Source: Aminipila sp047974845 (GTDB lineage Bacteria > Bacillota > Clostridia > Peptostreptococcales > Anaerovoracaceae). Taken from it: 64,000 nt of DNA. Shown in pieces: positions 25,359-34,327 of this stretch. Location: the NCBI GenBank assembly GCA_047974845.1, contig JBKECQ010000014.1:31430-95429 (forward strand), read 5' to 3'. Positions within the stretch are counted from its first letter, which is position 1; every line of letters starts with the position of its first letter. The notes beneath the pieces are model-generated. The model was not told where the DNA came from. It searched no databases and was given only the letters and a program-made list of their open reading frames with translations. Position numbers and translations under genes: made by a program.

Positions 25359-26708
25359 ATGGGCAGATTATTTGGAACAGATGGGGTGAGAGGAGTAGCA
25401 AACTCTGAACTTACACCTGAATTAGCATTTAACCTTGGCAAAGCAGGGGCATATGTACTTAGCAAAGAAGATCAAAGACCGGTAGTACTTATAGGTAAAG
25501 ATACAAGAGTTTCAGGAGATATGTTGGAAGACGCATTAAGTGCGGGCATTTTGGCTATGGGGGGAAACGTTATAAAGGTTGGAGTATTACCAACCCCGGC
25601 GGTTGCCTATCTGGTAAAGCATTATAAAGCCACAGCAGGTGTTGTTATTTCAGCTTCACATAATACTTTCGAATACAATGGAATAAAGTTCTTTAACGGT
25701 GAGGGCTTTAAGCTGGATGATGACTTAGAAGAACAAATCGAGGACATTATTATAAGAAATATAGATGTGAACAGCCATATTACAGGAGAAAGGCTTGGTA
25801 GATGCCTAACAGCAGAGGATAATGCATTGGACTTATATGCTAAGTTTCTTGAAAGCACTATGGATATTAGGCTAGAGGGCATGAAAATTGTCTTAGACTG
25901 CGCAAATGGTGCGGCATATAAGGTTGCAGAAAAAGTATTTAAATCATTAGGTGCTGAAACTGTAGTAATTGCAAATCAGCCAAATGGAATTAATATTAAT
26001 GCTGCTTGTGGTTCAACACATCCGGAATCATTACAGGCAAAAGTAATAGCAGAAAAAGCAGACTTAGGGTTGGCTTTTGATGGTGATGCGGATAGATTAA
26101 TTGCAGTTGATGAGCTGGGTAGAATTATAGATGGGGATAAAACCATTGTACTATGTGCTAAAATGCTTAAAGAAAAGGGACTGCTTGAAAAAGATAAGGT
26201 AACAGCAACCGTTATGAGCAATCTTGGCTTTCACAAAGCGGTGGAAGAGATGGGTTGTAATGTAGAAGTAACTCAAGTTGGGGATAGATATGTATTGGAA
26301 AGTATGCTTAAAACAGGCGGTATAATTGGGGGAGAACAATCAGGGCATATTATTTTTCTAAATTATACAACAACAGGAGACGGTGTTCTTTCCGCTTTAC
26401 AGTTGGTTAAAGCAATAAAGAATTCCGGAAGAAAGCCTTCTGAACTATCTGATGAAATTATGATTTACCCGCAAGTTCTAAAGAATGCGGAGATAAAGAA
26501 TGAAAATAAAAAACGATACATGGAAGATATTGAAGTAAAATCTGCAATCGAAAAAGTAGAGGGAATGATGGACGGAGAAGGAAGAGTCCTTATTAGACCA
26601 TCGGGAACAGAGCCTCTTGTAAGGGTAATGATTGAAGGTAAAGATATAGAAAACATAACAAAGTTGGCTCAAGAACTAGCTCTTCTTATTACAAAGAGAT
26701 TGGGCTAA
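25359..26708 (+). CDS. glmM: Phosphoglucosamine mutase
   Basis: Converts glucosamine-6-phosphate to glucosamine-1-phosphate for UDP-GlcNAc and peptidoglycan. The 449-residue protein starts MGRLFGTDGVRGVAN. The phosphorylated serine is in VISASHNTFEYNG near residue 102. The metal loop is DGDADRLIAVD and the sugar loop GGEQSGHIIF. The phosphate-binding loop near the end is RPSGTEPLVRVM. GGGAGG lies 7 nt before ATG 25359. GlmM of Firmicutes also inhibits CdaA directly, which explains its conserved place behind cdaA-cdaR. Confidence 0.96.
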   Translation: MGRLFGTDGVRGVANSELTPELAFNLGKAGAYVLSKEDQRPVVLIGKDTRVSGDMLEDALSAGILAMGGNVIKVGVLPTPAVAYLVKHYKATAGVVISASHNTFEYNGIKFFNGEGFKLDDDLEEQIEDIIIRNIDVNSHITGERLGRCLTAEDNALDLYAKFLESTMDIRLEGMKIVLDCANGAAYKVAEKVFKSLGAETVVIANQPNGININAACGSTHPESLQAKVIAEKADLGLAFDGDADRLIAVDELGRIIDGDKTIVLCAKMLKEKGLLEKDKVTATVMSNLGFHKAVEEMGCNVEVTQVGDRYVLESMLKTGGIIGGEQSGHIIFLNYTTTGDGVLSALQLVKAIKNSGRKPSELSDEIMIYPQVLKNAEIKNENKKRYMEDIEVKSAIEKVEGMMDGEGRVLIRPSGTEPLVRVMIEGKDIENITKLAQELALLITKRLG

Positions 26709-26719
26709 GCAATTATATT

Positions 26720-26810
26720 AGAAAAATGTTATTCAGTTAAATAAAAGAATGTTATTCGGTTAAATAGAAAAATGTTATTTAGTTAAATAGAAAAATAGTT
26801 TGTTATAAAG
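26720..26810. repeat. 23-nt tandem repeat, glmM-glmS gap
   Basis: Three clean units (26720, 26743 and 26766) of the form agaaaaatgttattcagtta plus aat, then a decayed fourth. They fill almost the whole gap between glmM and glmS. Confidence 0.8.
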
Positions 26811-26828
26811 ATAAAAAGGAGTTTTTAT

Positions 26829-28667
26829 ATGTGTGGAATAGTTGGTTATGTAGGTAAATCCAATGTAAAAGATGCTAAAGACATAATTATAGATGGGCTT
26901 AAGAAGCTTGAATACAGGGGATATGACTCAGCAGGGATTGCGCTTAATATTGGCAAAAAGCTTGAAGTAAGAAAGCATGTAGGAAGAATTGCAAACTTAG
27001 AAAATCTTATGTCCGGTGAGACTATGGAAAGTAATATTGGAATAGGGCACACTAGATGGGCAACACATGGAGCTCCATCCGATGTGAACTCTCACCCTCA
27101 TTGCAATAGTAATGAAACCATTGCAGTTGTTCACAATGGCATTATTGAAAACTATGTAGAAATAAAGGAATGGCTGGCTAAGGAATATGGTGTAGTATTT
27201 AAGTCAGAGACAGATACAGAGGTAATAGCACACTTAGTGGGCATTTACTATAATGGGGATTTACAGGAAGCTGTATATAAAGCTGTAGATAAGATGAGAG
27301 GGGCATATGCAATAGGCGTTGTGGCATCAGATGAGCCGGATAAAATTATTGCGGTAAGAAAGGATGCACCTCTAATTGCAGGGCTTGGAGAAGGTTGTAA
27401 TTTTATTGCGTCTGATATTCCGGCATTACTTAAGCATGTTAGAAAAATCTACTTAATTGAAAATAATGAGACAGTTGTGGTGACTGCGGATAAGGTGAGA
27501 ATATTTAATGCTGAGCGTAAAGAGGTTAGACGTGAGGTGTTCAATGTTACCTGGGATGCAGAAGCCGCAGAAAAAGAAGGCTATGATCACTTTATGCTTA
27601 AGGAAATACATGAACAACCTAAGGGCTTATTTGAAACATTGACAAGACGTATAGAGGAAGATGGAAGTATTAAGCTTGACGGAATTAACATGACTAAAGA
27701 GGATATAGAAGGTTTCAACAAAGTATTTATAGTGGCTTGCGGCACAGCATATCATGCTGGATTAGTGGGAAAATCTGTAATAGAAAATTTGGCAAGAATA
27801 CCGGTAGAGATTGATGTTGCGTCAGAATTCAGATACAGAGATCCATTTGTAGATGACAAGACTTTATTTATTGCAATAAGCCAATCAGGAGAGACTCTTG
27901 ATACATTAGCGGCACTAAGAGAAGCTAAGAGTAAAGGCGCTAGAGTTCTTTCTGTTGTTAATGTGGTAGGAAGCTCTGTAGCACGTGAATCCGATGATGT
28001 ATTTTATACATGGGCAGGTCCTGAAATTGCTGTGGCATCTACAAAGGCATATACAACACAGCTTATGTGTATGTACCTAATAGGATTGTATATGGGCCGT
28101 ACTAAGGGTGTTGTATCCGATGAAAGATATAACAAATATATGGATGAACTTAAACAGATTCCGGATAAGTTGAAAAAACTACTTGAAAGTGAATCGTCAA
28201 TACACGATTTAGCTAAGGAACTATATAAGAGAGAGCAAGTATTTTTTATTGGAAGAGGTGCCGACGCAGGAGTATCATACGAAGGTTCTCTTAAATTAAA
28301 AGAGATTTCATATATAAACTCTTTTGCTATTGCAGCAGGGGAGCTTAAGCATGGAACTATTGCTCTAATAGAAAAGGACACATTGGTTATAGCTTTAGCA
28401 ACACAAGACAGATTATATGAAAAGATGCTTTCTAATATACAGGAAGTAAAGGCCAGAGGCGCATATGTAATTGGGGTTGCTAAAGAAGGAAATAAAGAAA
28501 TCGAAAAGCAGGCTGATAAAGTTATTTATGTTCCGGATTGTATGGATGAGGTTGCTCCGCTACTTTCTGTAGTACCTTTACAGATCTTAGCTTATTATGT
28601 TGCAAAGGAAAGAGGTTGCGATATAGATAAACCAAAAAACCTAGCAAAGTCTGTAACGGTTGAATAA
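26829..28667 (+). CDS. glmS: Glutamine--fructose-6-phosphate aminotransferase
   Basis: First step of the hexosamine pathway: fructose-6-phosphate plus glutamine gives glucosamine-6-phosphate. The 612-residue protein has the N-terminal glutaminase domain with catalytic Cys2 (MCGIVGYVG), the substrate loop HTRWATHG and two SIS sugar-isomerase domains (SQSGETLDTLAAL near 350; GRGADAGVSYEGSLKLKE near 475). It ends DKPKNLAKSVTVE as usual. It directly supplies GlmM. I see no glmS ribozyme in the 120-nt gap, which consists of the 23-nt repeats. AAAAGGAG precedes the ATG. Confidence 0.97.
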   Translation: MCGIVGYVGKSNVKDAKDIIIDGLKKLEYRGYDSAGIALNIGKKLEVRKHVGRIANLENLMSGETMESNIGIGHTRWATHGAPSDVNSHPHCNSNETIAVVHNGIIENYVEIKEWLAKEYGVVFKSETDTEVIAHLVGIYYNGDLQEAVYKAVDKMRGAYAIGVVASDEPDKIIAVRKDAPLIAGLGEGCNFIASDIPALLKHVRKIYLIENNETVVVTADKVRIFNAERKEVRREVFNVTWDAEAAEKEGYDHFMLKEIHEQPKGLFETLTRRIEEDGSIKLDGINMTKEDIEGFNKVFIVACGTAYHAGLVGKSVIENLARIPVEIDVASEFRYRDPFVDDKTLFIAISQSGETLDTLAALREAKSKGARVLSVVNVVGSSVARESDDVFYTWAGPEIAVASTKAYTTQLMCMYLIGLYMGRTKGVVSDERYNKYMDELKQIPDKLKKLLESESSIHDLAKELYKREQVFFIGRGADAGVSYEGSLKLKEISYINSFAIAAGELKHGTIALIEKDTLVIALATQDRLYEKMLSNIQEVKARGAYVIGVAKEGNKEIEKQADKVIYVPDCMDEVAPLLSVVPLQILAYYVAKERGCDIDKPKNLAKSVTVE

Positions 28668-28715
28668 TAAATATTTTTAAACAGTTGGTGATGTGTAGAA
28701 TACCTGGGGGAGAAT

Positions 28716-30002
28716 ATGAATATGTTCGATGGGGGTAATCCTCAAAAGAAAAGTAAGTATTTGAAACAAGCGCTTGTAGTGGGAAGTATTGCAGTATTGG
28801 TTCTTGCCATTATTATTCTTAAAGATTATGCTGATGGAAACACTGCAAAATCACAAGTGGATAAGACCGCTAAAAAGAATGAGATAATACAGCAAGCGGA
28901 TAAACTAGCGTTAGGCTATTTTTATGATGAAGCCTTGGAATTATTAAACCGAGATCCAACTTTAATTGATGAAAACATCACCGGTGATGCGATAAAATTG
29001 AAAATAGAAGATATAAAAGGTCAAAAGGCATCTTTAGTAAAATATGAAGGTGCCATTGACCATGTCTTTTTCCACAGTTTAATCGTGTATCCGGAGCTGG
29101 CTTTTGATAATAAGGGTCATCCGGCTCAAGGCTACAATATGTGGATGACCACTGTAAAAGAATTCAAGAAAATGTTACCACAGCTTCAAGAAAGAGGATA
29201 TGTTCTATACCCCATTACAGAGACTGTTGAAGTTTCTGAAGATGGCAGTGTCTCACCTAAAGATATCTATCTTCCTATAGGAAAAAAACCTTTAATTATT
29301 TCAATAGATGATGTAAATTATTATGATTATATGAAGCCGGATGGGTTTGCAAATAAACTTGTTTTAGGTGATGATGGACGGGTATGGACGGAAGTTATAA
29401 ACCCAAAGGGAGAAAGCTCTCTCACAAGGGATGGCGATGTAATGCCAATATTGGATGACTACGTAGAGAAGCACCCTGATTTCTCATTGCGAGGAACAAA
29501 AGGTATAATGGCTCTGACCGGATATCAGGGAGCATTGGGGTATAGAATAACTGACAACTTACCTGAAGAGGCAAAGTGGCAACAAGAAGTCAAGGCTATT
29601 GCCGATGTGATGAAAGATAACGGATGGCTATTTGCTTGCCATAGTTATACCCATAACGGGTACTTTAGAACAGGTAAAGTAACAATGGAGCAAATGAAAT
29701 ACGATACTGACAGATGGAAAGAAAAGATTGAACCATGGGTAGGAGAAACCAATATTTACATATCTCCTTTTGGTTGGCATTGGGATAACAAGAACCAAAT
29801 ACATAGATACATAGCTGAAAGCGGTTATAAAATATTTTGTCCCGTTGGCATTAGCCGAAGGATGACCTTATACTCTGATATTATGGTTATGCCAAGGGTA
29901 AATTTAGATGGATATACCATGAGGCACCGACCGGAATTTGTAAATGAGCATTATTTCAATGTTAATGAGGTTTATGATGTTTCTAGACCTGATAACAATT
30001 AA
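28716..30002 (+). CDS. Membrane-anchored polysaccharide deacetylase-like protein
   Basis: A 428-residue protein with one N-terminal helix (residues 21-41, ALVVGSIAVLVLAIIILKDY) and a linker domain to about residue 105. A NodB-type deacetylase domain follows. It keeps the metal-binding pattern: Asp pair in LIISIDDVNYYD and HxxxH in CHSYTHNGYF. The domain is more divergent than the NodB protein encoded at 36061. The place behind glmS suggests that it acts on GlcNAc-containing cell-wall or surface polymers. The substrate is not determinable from sequence. Confidence 0.75.
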   Translation: MNMFDGGNPQKKSKYLKQALVVGSIAVLVLAIIILKDYADGNTAKSQVDKTAKKNEIIQQADKLALGYFYDEALELLNRDPTLIDENITGDAIKLKIEDIKGQKASLVKYEGAIDHVFFHSLIVYPELAFDNKGHPAQGYNMWMTTVKEFKKMLPQLQERGYVLYPITETVEVSEDGSVSPKDIYLPIGKKPLIISIDDVNYYDYMKPDGFANKLVLGDDGRVWTEVINPKGESSLTRDGDVMPILDDYVEKHPDFSLRGTKGIMALTGYQGALGYRITDNLPEEAKWQQEVKAIADVMKDNGWLFACHSYTHNGYFRTGKVTMEQMKYDTDRWKEKIEPWVGETNIYISPFGWHWDNKNQIHRYIAESGYKIFCPVGISRRMTLYSDIMVMPRVNLDGYTMRHRPEFVNEHYFNVNEVYDVSRPDNN

Positions 30003-30019
30003 GACAAGGGGGAATAAAA

Positions 30020-30610
30020 TTGGGAAATAAAACAAATATGATTAAGAAAAGGATGTTTTGCTTTACATTGCTTTCTGTATTTTTAATTTCATCAATGGTG
30101 GGATTTACAGGATGTGGTGAAAAAACAGTAGAACAATATGAAAGTAAAACACTGAAACTGTATTTTGCTAATAAGGACTATATTGACACAGGCAATGATA
30201 AGAATGGAGAACTCGTGGTAAGTGATCAGATATCTATTTCTGTGCCTAAAGGGATTCCTGATGGAATGACTGCAGAAGAAGCCGCTTCATATGGATATGT
30301 TGAAGCCTATTCTATGCTTTGGCAAGTGCCGGATGGTTTAGAAAATGCAGAAACTGTAGTGACGGAAAAAATAGGCATACACAATATTACCTGTAAGGAT
30401 GGAATCGCCTATGTGGATTTGATAGGCTCCGGGCTAGTAGGAAAGGGTGGATCTTTGGAAGAAACACTATTTATAAGCCAGGTTGTGGAGACTCTTGTAA
30501 ATAGCTTTGATGAGATAGAAAAGGTTCAATTCCTAATAGATGGAGAAACCTCAGAAACCCTTATGGGTCATTGTGATACAAGTATGCCGTTTACAGCAGG
30601 GTTCTTTTAG
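30020..30610 (+). CDS. GerMN-domain lipoprotein
   Basis: A 196-residue exported protein. Reading from the TTG at 30020 (AAGGGGGA 8 nt before) gives a lipoprotein signal with the modified Cys near residue 32 (VGFTGC); an ATG at 30038 is an alternative. The mature part holds a GerMN domain (about residues 90-185; VYVDLIGSGLVGKGG..., then LVNSFDEIEKVQFLIDGE). GerMN domains occur in the spore germination protein GerM and in surface lipoproteins of Firmicutes. It sits between two cell-surface enzymes in an apparent operon. A sporulation role is possible but not shown. Confidence 0.78.
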   Translation: MGNKTNMIKKRMFCFTLLSVFLISSMVGFTGCGEKTVEQYESKTLKLYFANKDYIDTGNDKNGELVVSDQISISVPKGIPDGMTAEEAASYGYVEAYSMLWQVPDGLENAETVVTEKIGIHNITCKDGIAYVDLIGSGLVGKGGSLEETLFISQVVETLVNSFDEIEKVQFLIDGETSETLMGHCDTSMPFTAGFF

Positions 30611-30673
30611 CAGAAAGAAAAATAGTATATATTAATTTTTTACAACTGTAAGCTTTAAGCAAGGAGGGAACAA

Positions 30674-32521
30674 ATGAAAAGATCCTTAAAAAATGCAAGC
30701 CTTATTTTAGTGGTAATTATGTTAATAACCATGCAATTCAATTTTGTATGGGCTGGTGAGGAGGCTGTAGTTAAGCAGGATAACGGGCAGCTTATTATAC
30801 TTCATACAAATGATGTCCACAGTAGAGTGGACGATAAGTTAGGATATGCTTCTGTAAAAGGGTGGAAAGATTATTATGAGGCACAGGGAGCAAGGGTTAT
30901 GCTTCTTGATGCGGGTGATAACCTGCATGGGTATCCTATTGCCAATTTGGGTCAGGGCGAAAACATAGTGGATATAATGAATGCTGTTGGTTATACGGCA
31001 ATGACACCGGGAAACCATGACTTTAATTATGGAACAGGAAGGCTACTTGAATTAAAAAAAGATATGAAGTTTGATTTACTTTCTGCTAACTTTACAGATA
31101 AAGACGGAAGAGAGGCTCTTACGCCATCTAAGCTTTACAATATGGACGGTGTAAAGGTTGGAATAATAGGAATTTCTACTCCGGACACTGAAACAAAAAC
31201 AAATCCTGAAAATGTGAGAGGGTATAGTTTTAATAAAAATAAAATTTCAAATATGGTGCAGTTACAAATTAACAAGCTGGAAAAAGAAGGCGCTGATTAT
31301 ATTGTTGCACTGGGACATTTAGGGTTAGATGAAGAGAGTAAGCCTTATTGCTCAGATGACATTATTGAACAAACACAGGGAATAGACGTATTTGTTGATG
31401 GTCATAGTCATACTGCATTAGAAAATGGCAAAGTGATTAAAGATAAAGCCGGTAATGATGTAATGTTAGCGCAAACAGGAAATTATATTGAGTCTATTGG
31501 CAAGGTCACTATTGAAAATATTAAAGATAAGGACAATGCTAAGATTACTGCATCACTTATAAAAGAAGCCAAGATAGATGAGCCGACAAAGAAACTTATT
31601 GACGACAAAAAAGCTGAGATAAAGCCTATGTTAGACACGATTGTTGCTAAAACAGAGGTAATGCTGGACGGTGAGAGAGACCCGGGAGTAAGAACAGGTG
31701 AAACTAACCTAGGGGATTTAGCGGCAGACGCAATAAGAGCTGTGGCAGGAGCAGACGTTGCTTTAACAAATGGCGGAGGAATTAGAACATCACTTAAAGA
31801 AGGAAATATAACATATGGAAATCTAAATTCGGTATTCCCATTTGGCAATATCGTAGTAAGTATTGATGTAAAGGGCAAGGATATTTTATCTGCATTGGAA
31901 CACGGCACCAAGAGCTATCCGCAGGCTAGTGGAGGCTTTCCACAAGTATCGGGTATGTCCTTTGAAATTAATACAGCTGTTACAACAGGAAGAGTACAAA
32001 ATGTAAAAGTTGGAAATGTTCCTTTAGATATGAACAAAACATATAAGCTGGCGACCAATGACTTTACAAAAGTAGGCGGTGATGGCTATACTATGTTCAC
32101 AGGATACAAAAAAACAGGTGAATATGGGGCGCTTGATGAGGCATTAGTCAACTATATCGAAAAGGATCTTAAGGGTGTTGTTGGAAAACAATATGAGAAG
32201 TCTCAAGATAGAATCATAGAAGTTAAGGATAACTCAAAAAATGATGGAAAACTTCCAATAAGTGCAGGTATGACCAGAGAGCAGGCTGCCAATAAAATAT
32301 TAGAATACAGTAAATCCATAGGAGAGGGTCCTGTTGGAAGCTGGGCAATTCACCTTAAATATACTGATTTAGATAAAGTAGCAGATTCAAATCTTAGTGG
32401 TATCATGTTTTGTACTATTAAGGGATATATGATTGGTTATACTGATGGAAGCTTTAGGCCAACTAAGCCTTTAACAGAAAAGGAAGTAGAAATTATACAG
32501 GATAGATTTTACAGTAGATAA
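30674..32521 (+). CDS. Surface-anchored 5'-nucleotidase family enzyme with SLH-like end
   Basis: A 615-residue exported metallophosphoesterase. The signal peptide (residues 1-28) ends near WAGEE. The catalytic domain starts at LIILHTNDVHSR and carries DAGDNLHG, TPGNHDFNYG and GHSHTALENG. The 5'-nucleotidase C-terminal domain (about 330-510) has GDLAADAIRA and TNGGGIR. The last 60 residues (IKGYMIGYTDGSFRPTKPLT) look like one SLH repeat for anchoring to the cell wall. It probably dephosphorylates external nucleotides. The next gene handles S-adenosylhomocysteine and yields adenosine, so a nucleoside-salvage link is plausible. Confidence 0.85.
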   Translation: MKRSLKNASLILVVIMLITMQFNFVWAGEEAVVKQDNGQLIILHTNDVHSRVDDKLGYASVKGWKDYYEAQGARVMLLDAGDNLHGYPIANLGQGENIVDIMNAVGYTAMTPGNHDFNYGTGRLLELKKDMKFDLLSANFTDKDGREALTPSKLYNMDGVKVGIIGISTPDTETKTNPENVRGYSFNKNKISNMVQLQINKLEKEGADYIVALGHLGLDEESKPYCSDDIIEQTQGIDVFVDGHSHTALENGKVIKDKAGNDVMLAQTGNYIESIGKVTIENIKDKDNAKITASLIKEAKIDEPTKKLIDDKKAEIKPMLDTIVAKTEVMLDGERDPGVRTGETNLGDLAADAIRAVAGADVALTNGGGIRTSLKEGNITYGNLNSVFPFGNIVVSIDVKGKDILSALEHGTKSYPQASGGFPQVSGMSFEINTAVTTGRVQNVKVGNVPLDMNKTYKLATNDFTKVGGDGYTMFTGYKKTGEYGALDEALVNYIEKDLKGVVGKQYEKSQDRIIEVKDNSKNDGKLPISAGMTREQAANKILEYSKSIGEGPVGSWAIHLKYTDLDKVADSNLSGIMFCTIKGYMIGYTDGSFRPTKPLTEKEVEIIQDRFYSR

Positions 32522-32537
32522 AATAGAGGAGAAAAAG

Positions 32538-33788
32538 ATGAAAGAATTTGAAATTAAAGACTTAAAGTTAGCACCATCCGGTCACCAAAAGATTGAATGG
32601 GTGAAGAACAATATGCCGCTTCTAAGGGGTTTTGAAGAGGAGTTTATAAATACTAAACCTTTTGAAGGTATTAAAATTTCACTGTCAGTACACCTTGAAG
32701 CTAAGACCGCCTATCTTTGTAAAGTCTTGGCAGCCGGTGGAGCACAAATGTCTGTAACAGGAAGCAATGTGCTTTCAACACAAGACGACATTGCCGCGGC
32801 CTTAGTAGAAGATGGTTTAAAGGTTTATGCTCTTCATGGAGCTACATCTGAGGAATACGAAAGACATATTGAAATGTGCCTAGAGCATAAGCCAAACATT
32901 ATCATAGATGATGGTGGCGATTTAGTTGGAATGGTTCATGGTAAGCGACCTGATTTGGCAGAAGAGGTTTGGGGTGGTTGTGAAGAGACAACTACAGGTG
33001 TTATTAGGTTAAAGGCTATGGCACGTGAGGGTATTCTTAAGTTCCCAATGGTTGCTGTAAATGATGCTCAGTGTAAGCATTTATTTGACAACAGATATGG
33101 AACAGGCCAGTCAGTTTGGGCAAGTATTATGACAAATACCAATTTGATTGTTGCAGGCAAGACTGTAGTTGTAGCAGGATATGGATGGTGCTCCAGAGGT
33201 ATTGCCATGAGAGCAGCAGCAATGGGTGCAAATGTAATTGTGACAGAAATTGATCCGGTGAAAGCAATTGAAGCACGTATGGATGGCTATAGCATAATGC
33301 CAATGGCAAAGGCAGCTCCATTAGGTGATATGTTTGTATCTGCTACAGGTTGTAATCATACTATAACTGTTGAGCATATGCTTACTATGAAGGATAGAGC
33401 TATTTTAACAAATGCAGGACATTTTGATTGCGAAATCGATATGGCAGGGCTTGAAAAAGTAGCTGTTGAAAAAATGGAAACAAGAAAGAACATAATGGGA
33501 TATAAACTACCAAACGGAAACATGGTAAATGTTATTGCAGAGGGTAGGCTGGTTAATATTGCTGCGGCAGATGGTCATCCGGCAGAAATAATGGATATGA
33601 GCTTTGCAGTACAAACATTGTCAGCTCTATACATTAAAAACAATTATAAGGAACTAGAACCTGGAGTTGTGGATGTTTCTCAGGAAATAGATGATGTGGT
33701 TTCCAGTAGAAAACTAGAATCATGGGGAATAGAAATCGATAAACTTACAGAAGAACAAGAAAAATATTTAAATAGTTGGCGAGTATAG
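32538..33788 (+). CDS. ahcY: Adenosylhomocysteinase
   Basis: Splits S-adenosylhomocysteine into adenosine and homocysteine, with bound NAD. The 416-residue protein contains SVHLEAKTAYL and the NAD-binding turn VVAGYGWCSRGIAMRA, which replaces the more common GYGDVGKG. Further motifs are VTEIDPVKAIEA and NAGHFDCEID. GAGGAG lies 6 nt before the ATG, 16 nt after the nucleotidase. The GYGWCSRG form and length fit the clostridial/archaeal branch of the family. No SAH riboswitch is visible. Confidence 0.94.
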   Translation: MKEFEIKDLKLAPSGHQKIEWVKNNMPLLRGFEEEFINTKPFEGIKISLSVHLEAKTAYLCKVLAAGGAQMSVTGSNVLSTQDDIAAALVEDGLKVYALHGATSEEYERHIEMCLEHKPNIIIDDGGDLVGMVHGKRPDLAEEVWGGCEETTTGVIRLKAMAREGILKFPMVAVNDAQCKHLFDNRYGTGQSVWASIMTNTNLIVAGKTVVVAGYGWCSRGIAMRAAAMGANVIVTEIDPVKAIEARMDGYSIMPMAKAAPLGDMFVSATGCNHTITVEHMLTMKDRAILTNAGHFDCEIDMAGLEKVAVEKMETRKNIMGYKLPNGNMVNVIAEGRLVNIAAADGHPAEIMDMSFAVQTLSALYIKNNYKELEPGVVDVSQEIDDVVSSRKLESWGIEIDKLTEEQEKYLNSWRV

Positions 33789-33829
33789 AAACACAGTTGG
33801 CACCTACTTCATATAATAAGATATAGATA

Positions 33830-33923
33830 TGTTTGTATGAATCAAATCACACAAAAAAATAATTTATTAGTAAGTAAAACAGTAACACATTAGCAGTAAA
33901 AGACATATCATATCATACAAACA
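33830..33923. repeat. Inverted repeat in the gap before the small peptide gene
   Basis: TGTTTGTATGA (33830-33840) is the exact reverse complement of TCATACAAACA (33913-33923). The 72-nt loop is A-rich. It is not followed by a T run, so it is not an obvious terminator. Confidence 0.5.
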
Positions 33924-33955
33924 ATAAATAAATTTTAAAGGAGCAGGTGAAATAT

Positions 33956-34057
33956 ATGTCAAACGGTTGTGGATTATTCAATGGCGAAGGCGTTGATACT
34001 AGCTTATTATTTTTCTTCTTATTGTTAGTTATTATTTTCTGCAATTGCTATAACTAG
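33956..34057 (+). CDS. Small hydrophobic peptide, 33 residues (YjcZ-like character)
   Basis: The frame opens at ATG 33956, 11 nt after a strong AAAGGAG, and closes at TAG 34055-34057. The sequence is a polar head with one Cys (MSNGCGLFNGEGVDTS), one membrane-length stretch (LLFFFLLLVIIF) and a short Cys-containing tail (CNCYN). A perfect terminator follows 40 nt later. The pattern resembles tiny Gly/Cys-rich hydrophobic proteins of Firmicutes spores such as the YjcZ family, but similarity is by character only. A ribosome binding site, a terminator and biased composition make a real gene likely. Confidence 0.7.
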   Translation: MSNGCGLFNGEGVDTSLLFFFLLLVIIFCNCYN

Positions 34058-34096
34058 TCTAAGCAGTAAGTACATCAAAGCCACATAAAAAGTGAG

Positions 34097-34127
34097 AAAA
34101 AAGACGCTTCAGTTGAAGCGTCTTTTT
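34097..34127. terminator. Terminator after the small peptide gene, symmetrical
   Basis: AAAGACGCTTCA, loop GT, TGAAGCGTCTTT: a 12-bp perfect stem with A on the left and T on the right, so it can stop transcription on both strands, including gltX from the right. Confidence 0.9.
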
Positions 34128-34147
34128 CACTATTTCACTATTATTAA

Positions 34148-34325
34148 GATTTCCAATTATCTTTAATCAAATTAACCATTAATAACAAGTGGATTTGCAA
34201 TTATCTTTAATCAAATTAGCTATTAATAACAATTAGATTTCCAATTATTATTAATTAAATTCACCATTATTAAAAATCCGATTAATTGTTATCATTAATT
34301 GGATTAACTCCTATCATTAATTAGA
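34148..34325. repeat. 44-nt tandem repeat between the small peptide and gltX
   Basis: Units start at 34148, 34192 and 34236, about 44 nt each (gatttccaattatctttaat then caaattaaccattaataaca), and a fourth degenerate unit runs up to the gltX stop. No gene is seen in this stretch. Confidence 0.8.
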
Positions 34326-34327
34326 GA

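Noticed and set aside
26709..26828. glmS ribozyme upstream of glmS
   Set aside because: The gap is only 120 nt and consists mostly of 23-nt AT-rich repeats; no ribozyme core is recognisable.
34148..34325. CRISPR array
   Set aside because: The units are contiguous and imperfect with no unique spacers, and no cas genes are in the window. The same holds for the other tandem repeats.
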